Source of the DNA: Actinomyces urogenitalis DSM 15434
GTDB lineage: Bacteria > Actinomycetota > Actinomycetes > Actinomycetales > Actinomycetaceae
NCBI RefSeq assembly: GCF_000159035.1
Contig: NZ_DS999574.1
Coordinates: forward strand, 832,083-896,082
DNA length: 64,000 nt
Direction: 5' to 3'
Shown: positions 25,451 through 33,802 of the stretch, one piece after another
How the letters are laid out: each line of letters opens with the position of its first letter
Position numbering within the stretch: position 1 is the stretch's first letter
Translations under genes and position numbers: made by a program
Notes under the pieces: generated by a model
Told to the model about the DNA's origin: nothing
The model's input: the letters and a program-made list of their open reading frames with translations, nothing else
The model's database searches: none

Positions 25451-26482
25451 TCAGCTGGTACGCGCCGTCGAGCGCGGCGGCGCCGTTGAGGCGCGCACGA
25501 CCAGCGAGGTGGGGATGAGTTGGGTAGCGGTGTCGGACTCGTCAGTGGCGATCATCGTGGCCAGGCGCGTGATACAGGCACGTCCCATCTCGGTGAAGTC
25601 CTGGTGCACGGTTGTCAGAGGTGGAGTGACGTCACCGGCCAGGGGGATGTCATCGAAGCCGACGACGGACAGGTCTCCGGGCACGCTGCGCCCGGCGTCC
25701 TGGGCTGCGTGCATGAGCCCGATGGCCATCTCGTCGTTGGCACAGAAGACGGCTGTGCAACCTGGGTCCTCCAGGAGGCTCGCGGCCCCGCGGTAGCCGG
25801 ACAGCGACGTCCAGTCTCCGTAGACCGCGGGCGGGACCTGGAGGTTGTGGCTGAGCAGGACCTGGTGCCAGGAGGCCTCGCGCTGACGCGCGATGGAGGA
25901 GGTGAGCGGGCCGGCGAGGTGGTGCACAGTGGCGTGGCCGAGCTCGATCAGGTGCTCGACCCCCAGCCGGGCTCCTTCGGTCTGGTTCGTGTCGATCCGA
26001 GCGTGGCCGGGCACGACGGTGGAGTCAAGGACCACCAGCGGCAGTGTGCGGGGAAGGCGGTAGGAGGGGCCGTCGTCGGGGATGGAGTCGATGACGAGGA
26101 CGAGGCCGTCCACCGCCATCTCCTGCAGGCGCGTGAAAGCGCTGGAAACGGAGGCTGAGGTACGTGAGCGCTCGGTGACGAGAGTGACGGTGTACCCCAG
26201 CGCCGTGGCGGCGTCGGAGATCGCGGCGAGGGTGGCCACGTTCCCGGTCTTGGTCAGGTCGAACATGACCACACCGATGGAGCGGAAGCTGCCGCGCTTG
26301 AGCGCCCGGGCGGCGGCGTTGGGGCGGTAGCCCAGGGACCGCATCGCGCTGAGCACCCGCTCGCGCGTGGCTGGGGCCACGGCGCCGACCCCGTTGGTGA
26401 CCCGGGACACTGTTTGCGTTGACACTCCAGCCCTCGCGGCGACGTCGGCCATGGATACCGCGCGGTTGCGGCGGCTGGTCAT
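25451..26482 (-). CDS. LacI-family transcriptional regulator, probable repressor of the galactoside operon
   Basis: A 343-residue LacI repressor: HTH at about residues 9-30 (VSMADVAARAGVSTQTVSRV), hinge, and a sugar-binding domain with LSVVGFDDIPLAGDVTPPLTTVHQDF. ATG 26482 has GGGAGG upstream. It is divergent from the importer and beta-galactosidase operon beginning at 26709, whose spacer carries a GTGAGCGTAAAC site. Repression of that operon, relieved by a galactoside, is the natural reading but is inferred from position. Confidence 0.92.
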   Translation of the reverse strand: MTSRRNRAVSMADVAARAGVSTQTVSRVTNGVGAVAPATRERVLSAMRSLGYRPNAAARALKRGSFRSIGVVMFDLTKTGNVATLAAISDAATALGYTVTLVTERSRTSASVSSAFTRLQEMAVDGLVLVIDSIPDDGPSYRLPRTLPLVVLDSTVVPGHARIDTNQTEGARLGVEHLIELGHATVHHLAGPLTSSIARQREASWHQVLLSHNLQVPPAVYGDWTSLSGYRGAASLLEDPGCTAVFCANDEMAIGLMHAAQDAGRSVPGDLSVVGFDDIPLAGDVTPPLTTVHQDFTEMGRACITRLATMIATDESDTATQLIPTSLVVRASTAPPRSTARTS

Positions 26483-26627
26483 TGTGGAGCCTCCCTGGTG
26501 AGGATATGTCGCTTTTCGCGGAGATTCGGGGTTGGGGAGCGCTTTGTGGCGCTGTCTTCGGCTTGTTGCCGACGGGTGAAGAACGTCCGGTACTCATCGT
26601 AGAAGGTTGCTCGTGGCTGTGTGACGA

Positions 26628-26647
26628 GTTACATTGTGAGCGTAAAC
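26628..26647. promoter_or_regulatory. Candidate LacI operator upstream of the galactoside operon
   Basis: GTTAC (26628-26632) and GTAAAC (26642-26647) are imperfect inverted arms. Inside is GTGAGCGTAAAC (26636-26647), which shares its left half with GTGAGCGTTCAC at 22140 and resembles the araA operator. The site is about 60 nt before the binding protein start. The remainder of the spacer 26483-26708 shows no clear promoter. Confidence 0.45.
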
Positions 26648-26708
26648 AGTCTTCCCGCAAAAGAGTGAGGAGGCTGCCACCACCCCACATCTCAAGGAGG
26701 AGATGGAC

Positions 26709-28019
26709 ATGTCTCGACTTCTGACCCGTCGTTCGGTCCTCGTTGGTTCGCTCGCCGTTGCCGGCGCCGCCACTCTTGCCGCCTGTGGCGGCGGCGACTC
26801 CGGATCCGGTGGAGGAAGCGGCTCCTCTGGCAGCACGCTCAAGGTTTGGGCCTGGGATCCGGCCTTCAACATCTACGCCATGCAGGAGGCGGAGAAGATC
26901 TACCAGAAGGACCACCCGGACTTTAAGCTCGAGATCACCGAGATGGCCTGGGATGACGTCCAGCAGAAGCTGACCACGCTGGCGCAGTCCCAGGACTTCG
27001 ACCAGCTGCCTGACATCTTCCTCATGCAGAACATGGCCACGCAGAAGAACATCGAGGGCTACCCCGACATCTTCTCCGACTACGAGAAGTCAGGCATTGA
27101 CTTCAGCGAGTTCCCCGAGTCCGTGGTCAACTACTCCCTCTACGAGGACGTTCACTACGGCCTGCCCTTCGACGCCGGCACCTCGATCGGCGCCTGGCGC
27201 ACCGACTTCCTCGAGCAGGCCGGGTACACCATCGACGACCTGACGGACATCACCTGGTCGAAGTTCATTGAGATCGGTAAGGAGGTCAAGGCCAAGGCTG
27301 GCAAGCCCATGCTCTCCAGCACGGCCGGTGCCTCCGACTTCATCATGGAGATGATCCAGTCTGCCGGGTCCTCGATCTTCACTGACTCCGGTGAGGTCAA
27401 CATCGCCAACAACGAGGTCCTGCTCAAGGCCACCGAGATCTACAAGCAGCTGGTGGACGAGGGCCTGGTCATCGAGGTCAACTCCTGGGACGAGTACGTG
27501 GCCTCCTTCACCAGCGAGCAGGTGGTGGGCACGATCAACGGCGTGTGGATCTCCGGCTCCATCCAGACCGCCACCGAGCAGTCCGGCAAGTGGGCCGTGA
27601 CCAACCTGCCCGCGATCGACGGCGTGGACGGGGCGACCAACTACAGCGCCAACGGTGGCTCGTCCTGGATCATCTCCTCCAACGCCAACTACGACCTGGC
27701 CGCTGACTTCCTGAAGTCGACCTTCGCCGGCTCCACCGAGCTCTACGACACGATCCTGTCCTCCTCCGGCGCGATCGCGAACTGGATTCCGGCCGGTAAG
27801 TCCGCCGTCTACAACGAGCCGGTGGAGTTCTACGGCGGCCAGACCGTCTACGCCGACGTCGTCGACTTCGGCAAGAAGGTTCCCTCGATCAACACCGGGG
27901 TCTACTACTACGAGGGCCGTGACGCGATCTCTGCGGCAGTGACCCAGATCGTGGGCGGGGCTGACCCCGCCGAGGCCCTGAAGTCTGCTGAGGAGACCAC
28001 CAAGTTCGCCATGGGGTGA
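26709..28019 (+). CDS. Sugar ABC transporter substrate-binding lipoprotein (third importer)
   Basis: A 436-residue solute-binding lipoprotein. Signal peptide: twin-arginine LLTRRSVLVGSLAVAGAAT and lipobox LAAC at about residue 26, then a Gly/Ser linker (GGGDSGSGGGSGSSGS) before the globular family-1 fold. ATG 26709 is favoured over ATG 26703 because AGGAGG at 26695-26700 is 8 nt away. Followed by two permeases and a beta-galactosidase, it probably binds lactose or another beta-galactoside; the substrate assignment rests on context. Confidence 0.94.
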   Translation: MSRLLTRRSVLVGSLAVAGAATLAACGGGDSGSGGGSGSSGSTLKVWAWDPAFNIYAMQEAEKIYQKDHPDFKLEITEMAWDDVQQKLTTLAQSQDFDQLPDIFLMQNMATQKNIEGYPDIFSDYEKSGIDFSEFPESVVNYSLYEDVHYGLPFDAGTSIGAWRTDFLEQAGYTIDDLTDITWSKFIEIGKEVKAKAGKPMLSSTAGASDFIMEMIQSAGSSIFTDSGEVNIANNEVLLKATEIYKQLVDEGLVIEVNSWDEYVASFTSEQVVGTINGVWISGSIQTATEQSGKWAVTNLPAIDGVDGATNYSANGGSSWIISSNANYDLAADFLKSTFAGSTELYDTILSSSGAIANWIPAGKSAVYNEPVEFYGGQTVYADVVDFGKKVPSINTGVYYYEGRDAISAAVTQIVGGADPAEALKSAEETTKFAMG

Positions 28020-28029
28020 GTGGCGCGCT

Positions 28030-28064
28030 TCAGGGGCGGGGTGGGTACTCCGCCCCGCCCCTGA
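28030..28064. terminator. Intercistronic GC hairpin between binding protein and permease
   Basis: TCAGGGGCGGGG (28030-28041) and CCCCGCCCCTGA (28053-28064) form a perfect 12-bp stem 10 nt after the binding protein stop. Placed between a binding protein and its permeases, it probably stabilises the upstream mRNA and lowers permease expression. It resembles the hairpin at 7815-7850. Confidence 0.55.
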
Positions 28065-28121
28065 GGCGGTTCCCGTCCTCCGTGCGCCCAGCGCAACCGT
28101 CGTAGAAGAAACGGATTGTCA

Positions 28122-29078
28122 ATGACGACAGCAGTCACGAGTCCGGCAACCGGGCTCAGGCGAGACAAGCACCCCCAGCCGGTCAAGGTTCGCGCCACGC
28201 GCTCTGAGCGCCGTCGCAACCTCACAGGCTGGGTTTTCATCATCCCGGCCGCGGCGCTCATCACCATCATGAGCTTCTGGCCGATGTTCCAGGCCTTCCT
28301 CCTGTCCCTGCAGACCGGGCGCGGCGCGCGTCTGAGTTACGCCGAGCCCCTGTGGAGCAACTACCAGCGTCTGCTCACTGATGAGACCTTCATCATGACG
28401 CTGAAGACCACCTTCATCTACCTCATCATCCAGGTCCCGATCATGCTCGGGCTGGCCCTGGTGCTGGCGGTCATCCTCAACGACCCCAAGCTGCGCTGGA
28501 AAGGGCTGTGGCGTACCGCGATCTTCCTGCCCTGCGCGGTGTCACTGGTGTCCTACTCGCTGGTTTTCCGCACGCTGTTCGCCAACGACGGCTTCATGAA
28601 TGACATGCTCATGGGGCTGCACATCATTGACGACCCGATCAACTGGCTCGGGCAGGCCGGCACCGCCCGCATGGTCATCATCCTGGGACTGCTGTGGCGG
28701 TGGACCGGCTACAACATGGTCTTCTACCTCGCCGGCCTGCAGAACATCGACATGGCCACCATCGAGGCGGCCAAGATCGACGGCGCAAGCTCCTGGCAGG
28801 CCTTCTGGCACGTGATCGTCCCCCAACTCAAGCCCATGATCCTGCTGACCGCGATCATGTCCACCAACGGCACGCTCCAGCTCTTCGACGAGTCCTGGAA
28901 CCTGACCAAGGGAGGCCCGGCGTACACCTCGATGTCGATGTCGCACTACCTGTACGAGCTCTCCTTCCTCAAGAGCCCGAACTTCGGGTACGCCTCCGCG
29001 ATCTCCTACGTCATTCTCATCCTCGTCGCGGTCCTCGCGCTCATCCAGATGAAGGTTGGTGACAAGCGTGATGCGTAA
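28122..29078 (+). CDS. Sugar ABC transporter permease (MalF type, third importer)
   Basis: A 318-residue permease with a basic cytoplasmic tail (about residues 1-35, ATRSERRRN), six membrane segments and the EAA loop EAAKIDGASSWQAFWHVIVP. ATG 28122 is preferred to the in-frame TTG two codons earlier; its Shine-Dalgarno is weak, which fits the hairpin-controlled spacing from the binding protein. Its end overlaps the next permease by 8 nt. Confidence 0.93.
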   Translation: MTTAVTSPATGLRRDKHPQPVKVRATRSERRRNLTGWVFIIPAAALITIMSFWPMFQAFLLSLQTGRGARLSYAEPLWSNYQRLLTDETFIMTLKTTFIYLIIQVPIMLGLALVLAVILNDPKLRWKGLWRTAIFLPCAVSLVSYSLVFRTLFANDGFMNDMLMGLHIIDDPINWLGQAGTARMVIILGLLWRWTGYNMVFYLAGLQNIDMATIEAAKIDGASSWQAFWHVIVPQLKPMILLTAIMSTNGTLQLFDESWNLTKGGPAYTSMSMSHYLYELSFLKSPNFGYASAISYVILILVAVLALIQMKVGDKRDA

Positions 29079-29883
29079 GTCCTCACTGCGTCAGGTCCCC
29101 AAGTACGTCTTTCTCGTTGTGGCCTCGCTGGCCTCCGTCTTCCCGCTGTATTTCATGGTGGTCTCAGCGACCAACAGCTCGAACGAGGTGCTGTCCTCCA
29201 AGCTCACGCCGGGTAGCCACCTGTTCGACAACTTCGCCAAGATGCAGGAGCTGAGCAATGTCTACCCGGCGCTGGGTTACTCGGCGGCGATCGCCGTGCT
29301 CACCACGGTGCTCGCGCTCCTGGTGTGCTCCATCGCGGGCTACGGCTTTGAGATCTACCACTCCAAGGGCAAGGACGTCGTCATGGCGATCCTGCTGCTG
29401 GCGATGATGATCCCCTTCGCGGCAACGATGATCCCCCTGTTCCAGCTGTTCGGAAAGGTCGGGCTGGTCAACTCCCTGTGGGCGGTCATCCTGCCCACGG
29501 TGTCCACGCCCTTCCTCATCCTGCTCTTCCGCCAGGCCTCGCGATCCTTCCCGCACGAGGTCCTGGAGGCCGCGCGCCTTGACGGCCTGAGCGAGATCGC
29601 GATCTTCGCCCGCATCTACATGCCGACCATGAAGTCCACCTACGCCGCCGCGGCCGTGGTCACCTTCATGGCCGCGTGGAACAACTTCATGTGGCCCAAG
29701 ATCATCCTGGTCAACGTCAAGTACCAGACCATGCCCATGCTGGTGTCCAACCTGGCGGCCGGCTACGTCACCGACTACGGCGTGCTCATGCTGGCGGTCC
29801 TCATCGCCTCCCTGCCGGCCGTCGTCGTCTTCCTGGCGCTTCAGCGCTCCTTCGCCAACGGAATCATGGGGGCAGTCAAGTGA
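29071..29883 (+). CDS. Sugar ABC transporter permease (MalG type, third importer)
   Basis: A 270-residue permease: short N-terminus, first membrane segment YVFLVVASLASVFPLYFMVV, and EAA loop EAARLDGLSEIAIFARIYMP followed by AAWNNFMWPK. ATG 29071 overlaps the previous gene by 8 nt; in-frame GTG and TTG codons lie just upstream. Its stop TGA shares a base with the ATG of the beta-galactosidase gene (TGATGA), so the operon is tightly coupled. Confidence 0.93.
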   Translation: MRKSSLRQVPKYVFLVVASLASVFPLYFMVVSATNSSNEVLSSKLTPGSHLFDNFAKMQELSNVYPALGYSAAIAVLTTVLALLVCSIAGYGFEIYHSKGKDVVMAILLLAMMIPFAATMIPLFQLFGKVGLVNSLWAVILPTVSTPFLILLFRQASRSFPHEVLEAARLDGLSEIAIFARIYMPTMKSTYAAAAVVTFMAAWNNFMWPKIILVNVKYQTMPMLVSNLAAGYVTDYGVLMLAVLIASLPAVVVFLALQRSFANGIMGAVK

Positions 29884-32800
29884 TGAACCGAGTCGTCGGC
29901 TACGAGCAGCTGTCTGACCCGACCTTCTTCGCTGAGCGGCGCCTTCCAGCGCACTCGGACCACCGCTGGTACGCCAGCCAGGCAGAGGTGGAGCGAGGCG
30001 AGTCGAGCTTCGAGACCTGCCTGGACGGGGTGTGGAAGCTGGCCTACAGCGCCAATCTGGCCACTGCGCCCGAGGGCTTCGAACGCGACGACGTTGACGT
30101 CACGATGTGGGATGACGCTCCGGTCCCGGCCCACATCCAGATGCTGGGATACGACCGCCCTCAGTACGCCAACACGCAGTACCCGTGGGACGGGCACGAG
30201 GCCCTTGAGCCTGGAGCGGCTCCGAGGGACTTCAACCCCGTTGCCAGCTACGTGCGTTCCTTCACCCTGGAACGAGGGTTGGAGGACGGCGAGCGGCTGG
30301 TGCTGCGGCTGGAGGGCGCGGAGTCCTGCGTCACCGTCTGGCTCAACGGCAGCTACGTGGGCTACAGCGAGGACTCCTTCACTCCCTCGGAGTTCGACCT
30401 CACGCCCTACCTGCGCGTGGGTGCCAACCGCCTGGCGCTGCGCGTGGTCAAGTGGTGCTCGGGCTCGTGGCTGGAGGACCAGGACTTCTACCGCTTCTCG
30501 GGCCTGTTCCGCTCGGTCTACCTACGCAGGCTTCCGGCTGCGCACCTGGCGGACCTGCGGACCTCAGTGCGCGTGGCCCCGGACCTGTCCACGGCGCGCG
30601 TGAGCGTGCGCACCGCCGTCGAGGGATCCGCTCGGGTCACTGCCCACCTTGAGGGGGTCGGTGAGCTGGAGAGTGACGAGGAAGGGACCCTGTCCATTGA
30701 GGTGGACCAGCCTCGGTTGTGGAGTGCCGAGGATCCTCAGCTCTACGACCTCACGCTGCGGGTCTGGGACGCCGAGGGCAGGCTGAGCGAGGTGGTCCCT
30801 CAGAAGGTCGGTCTGCGCCGCTTCGTGCTGGAGAACGGGGTCTTCACGATCAACGGCCAGCGGATCGTCTTCCGTGGCGTCAATCGTCACGAGTTCGGTG
30901 AGCAGGGGCGGGTGATGACCCGCGAGCGCACCGAGGCTGACCTCATTGCCCTCAAGCGCGCCAACGTCAACGCCATCCGCACCAGTCACTACCCGAACAA
31001 CAGCTTCCTGTACGAGCTGTGTGACCGCTACGGCTTCTACGTCATTGACGAGACCAACCTGGAGACCCACTCGATGTGGGACCAGATCCTCCAGGGACAG
31101 CTGGAGCTGGCGGACTCGATCCCGGGGGACCAGCCTCAGTGGCTCGAGGCGGTGCTTGACCGTGCCCGCTCGATGTACGAGCGCGACAAGAACCACCCCA
31201 GCATCCTCATGTGGTCGTGCGGCAATGAGTCCTACGGGGGCGACGGCATCGCGGCGATGGCGGACCTCTTCCGGCAGCTCGACTCCCGGCCCGTGCACTA
31301 CGAGGGCGTCCACTGGGACCCACGGCGTCCTGAGACCACTGACGTGGTCAGCCAGATGTACACCCCGGCCGCCACGGTGGAGCAGTTCCTGGCCACCAAC
31401 CGCTCCAAGCCCATGATCCTGTGCGAGTACGCCCACGCCATGGGCAACTCCTTCGGCGCGGTGGACAAGTACATGGACCTGGCTGAGCGCGAGCCCTTGT
31501 TCCAGGGCGCGTTCATCTGGGACTTCGCCGACCAGGCGATCCGGCTGACTGCGCCCGATGGCACGGCCTACTGGGGCTACGGCGGGGACTGCGGGGAGGC
31601 GCCGCACGACGGCGACTTCTGCGGCAACGGCATCTTCTACGCCGACCACACGCCCTCACCCAAGATCCCTGAGGTGGCCCACGTCTACCAGGGGCTGTCA
31701 GCCGAGATCCACGGCAATCTGGTCACGGTGACGAACAGGTACCTGTTCACCGGCTCGCAGGCCTTCGAGTGCCGGGTGCGCCTGGCCCGCGAGGGAAGGG
31801 AGCTGGCCGAGGCCGTCCTGGACACTCAGGTACGTGCGGGCCACAGCGCCACGTATGAGCTGCCGCTGTCAGTGCCCGAGGATGCCGGTGAGTACACCAT
31901 CACCGTCTCCTTCCGCCTGCGCCAGGACACCGCCTGGGCACTGGCGGGCCACGAGGTGGCCTGGGACCAGGCGGTGGTCGAGGTGGCGCCGGGCGGCTCG
32001 GCAGGTGCCGTTGCCGAGAGGGGGCGGGGCCCCCTCGTCGTCGACCAGCCGCGGTCCGGGGCGCTGACCCTGGTGGAGGGGGGACACAACGTCGGCGTGC
32101 ACGCAGACGGGTTCGACGTCCTGTTCTCCCGGATTACCGGGGCGCTGACGTCCTACCGCTTCGGACGCAGTCGTGACGGAGGCCATGAGCTCCTCAACGC
32201 TCCGGTCACGCCCTGCTTCTGGCACGCTCCGACGGCCAACGAGCGTGGCTACTCCGGTCCCTTCGAGGAGGGGGCGTGGCTGCTGGCCTCGCGCTTCTCA
32301 CGACCGGTGCGCCAGGGAGTGATCCCTGCGGTCAGCCGCCAGGATGACGCCGTCGAGGTGACCTTCGTCTACGAATTGGCGGGGCTTGCCGGGTCTACCT
32401 GCACGATGCGCTACCGGGTCGAGGCGGACGGCACGGTGGGGGTCACACAGGTCCTCGACCCGGTGGGCGAGGTCCCGGACCTGCCGGAGATGTCGACTCT
32501 CCTTCAGGTGCCGGGGACCCTGAGCACCCTGACCTGGTACGGCGAGGGGCCTGACGAGTGCTACGTCGACCGCCGTGGGGGAGCGCGCCTGGGTGTGTGG
32601 ACCTCCGAGGTCAGCGAACAGCTGCCTGGCTACCTCACGCCACAGGAGTCTGGCTCTCACACCGGCGTGCGCTGGGCGCGAGTGACGGACGAGCGTGGCC
32701 GCGGGCTGGAGCTGCGCTGTGATCCTGGCTCGCCGATGGAGCTGTCCGCCTTGCCCTGGACGCCTTTCGAGATCGACAACGCCCGCCACCCGTGGGAGCT

Positions 32801-32948
32801 GCCGACGACGGGCCGCACCGTCCTGCGTCCGGCGCTTATGCGCCGGGGCGTGGGTGGGGACGACTCATGGGGATCTCGGACGCACCCGGAGTACCGCCTG
32901 CCCAGCGGCCCGCTTGAGTTCCGCTTCACGATGCGCGGGGTGATGTAG
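29883..32948 (+). CDS. lacZ: Beta-galactosidase, GH2 LacZ type
   Basis: A 1021-residue cytoplasmic enzyme of full LacZ length and domain order: sugar-binding domain (QYPWDGHEAL, SYVRSFTL), immunoglobulin-like domain, TIM barrel, second Ig-like domain and the C-terminal large beta-sandwich (Bgal_small_N). Conserved FRGVNRHEF precedes the barrel. The acid/base is E449 (CGNESYGGD) and the nucleophile E515 (LCEYAHAMGNS). ATG 29883 overlaps the permease stop. It hydrolyses lactose or related beta-galactosides delivered by the linked importer. Confidence 0.97.
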   Translation: MNRVVGYEQLSDPTFFAERRLPAHSDHRWYASQAEVERGESSFETCLDGVWKLAYSANLATAPEGFERDDVDVTMWDDAPVPAHIQMLGYDRPQYANTQYPWDGHEALEPGAAPRDFNPVASYVRSFTLERGLEDGERLVLRLEGAESCVTVWLNGSYVGYSEDSFTPSEFDLTPYLRVGANRLALRVVKWCSGSWLEDQDFYRFSGLFRSVYLRRLPAAHLADLRTSVRVAPDLSTARVSVRTAVEGSARVTAHLEGVGELESDEEGTLSIEVDQPRLWSAEDPQLYDLTLRVWDAEGRLSEVVPQKVGLRRFVLENGVFTINGQRIVFRGVNRHEFGEQGRVMTRERTEADLIALKRANVNAIRTSHYPNNSFLYELCDRYGFYVIDETNLETHSMWDQILQGQLELADSIPGDQPQWLEAVLDRARSMYERDKNHPSILMWSCGNESYGGDGIAAMADLFRQLDSRPVHYEGVHWDPRRPETTDVVSQMYTPAATVEQFLATNRSKPMILCEYAHAMGNSFGAVDKYMDLAEREPLFQGAFIWDFADQAIRLTAPDGTAYWGYGGDCGEAPHDGDFCGNGIFYADHTPSPKIPEVAHVYQGLSAEIHGNLVTVTNRYLFTGSQAFECRVRLAREGRELAEAVLDTQVRAGHSATYELPLSVPEDAGEYTITVSFRLRQDTAWALAGHEVAWDQAVVEVAPGGSAGAVAERGRGPLVVDQPRSGALTLVEGGHNVGVHADGFDVLFSRITGALTSYRFGRSRDGGHELLNAPVTPCFWHAPTANERGYSGPFEEGAWLLASRFSRPVRQGVIPAVSRQDDAVEVTFVYELAGLAGSTCTMRYRVEADGTVGVTQVLDPVGEVPDLPEMSTLLQVPGTLSTLTWYGEGPDECYVDRRGGARLGVWTSEVSEQLPGYLTPQESGSHTGVRWARVTDERGRGLELRCDPGSPMELSALPWTPFEIDNARHPWELPTTGRTVLRPALMRRGVGGDDSWGSRTHPEYRLPSGPLEFRFTMRGVM

Positions 32949-32971
32949 GCGTCTGGTCGCCGTTGTTGACG

Positions 32972-33026
32972 GAGAGGAGGTGGTCGTCGTCGGCTGTTGA
33001 CGCACCGACGACGACCACCTCGTCTC
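32972..33026. terminator. Long hairpin between convergent lacZ and trkA
   Basis: The left arm (32972-32993) begins GAGAGGAGGTGGTCG and the right arm (33005-33026) ends CGACCACCTCGTCTC. They form a 22-bp stem with one mismatch and an 11-nt loop. There is no U-tract. A further GGCCGCCAGG-type repeat follows but I see nothing else before trkA's 3' end. Confidence 0.7.
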
Positions 33027-33081
33027 CTACGGCCATGACCTGGCGGCAACGGCGGGTGTGGGCCGCCAGGCGCCGCCTTCC

Positions 33082-33750
33082 TCAGGCCCGGTTGGCGAAG
33101 CGCTCCAGGAGCGTGGCGTCGCCGCCGACTACCAGCACGTCCTCTGCTGAGACCAGCGTGTCCGGGGTGGCGTACTCGAAGGGCTCGCCCGGGCTCATGA
33201 GTCCGAAGACGGTGACGCCGTAGCGCGAGCGGACCTTGGACTCACCGATCGTGAAGCCGTGAAGCTCCGAGGGCGGACGCATCTTGACGATCGTGAAGCC
33301 GCCCTTCTCCATCTCGATGTAGTCCAGCATCCGTCCGGACACCAGGTGGGCGGCGCGCTGGCCGGCGTCGAACTCGGGGTAGACCACGTGGTGGGCGCCG
33401 ATGCGCCGCAGGATGCGTCCGTGGGCCCGTGAGATGGCCTTGGCCCAGATCTGCGGCGTCTGCAGGTCCACGAGATTGCCTGCGATGAGCACGCTGGCCT
33501 CCAGGGACGTGGCTACCCCCACCACGGCGGTGCCGAACTCGGTGGCCCCGAGCTGCTCCAGGGCCTCCATATCCGTTGCGTCGGCCTCCACCAGTGGGAT
33601 GCGTCCGCTCCACTGGCGCACAATCGCCGGGTTGGACTCCACAGCGAGGACCTCGCGGCCCAGCTTGTCCAGCGTGGCAGCAACGGCCGAGCCGAAGCGC
33701 CCCAGGCCGATGACCAGCGTGGAGTCGGTACGGTCGACGGAGGGTGCCAT
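33082..33750 (-). CDS. TrkA/KtrA-type potassium uptake regulatory subunit
   Basis: A 222-residue peripheral membrane protein that gates the potassium channel subunit. It has an N-terminal RCK_N Rossmann domain with GLGRFGSAVAATL (residues 15-27) and the acidic AVESNP at the end of the second strand, and a C-terminal RCK_C domain (ELHGFTIGESKVRSRYGVTVFGL). The length is that of KtrA (about 220) rather than the double-length TrkA. ATG 33750 has CCAAGGAGT upstream. It lies 52 nt after the channel gene and is co-transcribed with it. Confidence 0.93.
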   Translation of the reverse strand: MAPSVDRTDSTLVIGLGRFGSAVAATLDKLGREVLAVESNPAIVRQWSGRIPLVEADATDMEALEQLGATEFGTAVVGVATSLEASVLIAGNLVDLQTPQIWAKAISRAHGRILRRIGAHHVVYPEFDAGQRAAHLVSGRMLDYIEMEKGGFTIVKMRPPSELHGFTIGESKVRSRYGVTVFGLMSPGEPFEYATPDTLVSAEDVLVVGGDATLLERFANRA

Positions 33751-33802
33751 CAGTACTCCTTGGAGGGGAACGGTGCTGCTTAGAGGATAGTCGCCTGGCG
33801 GC

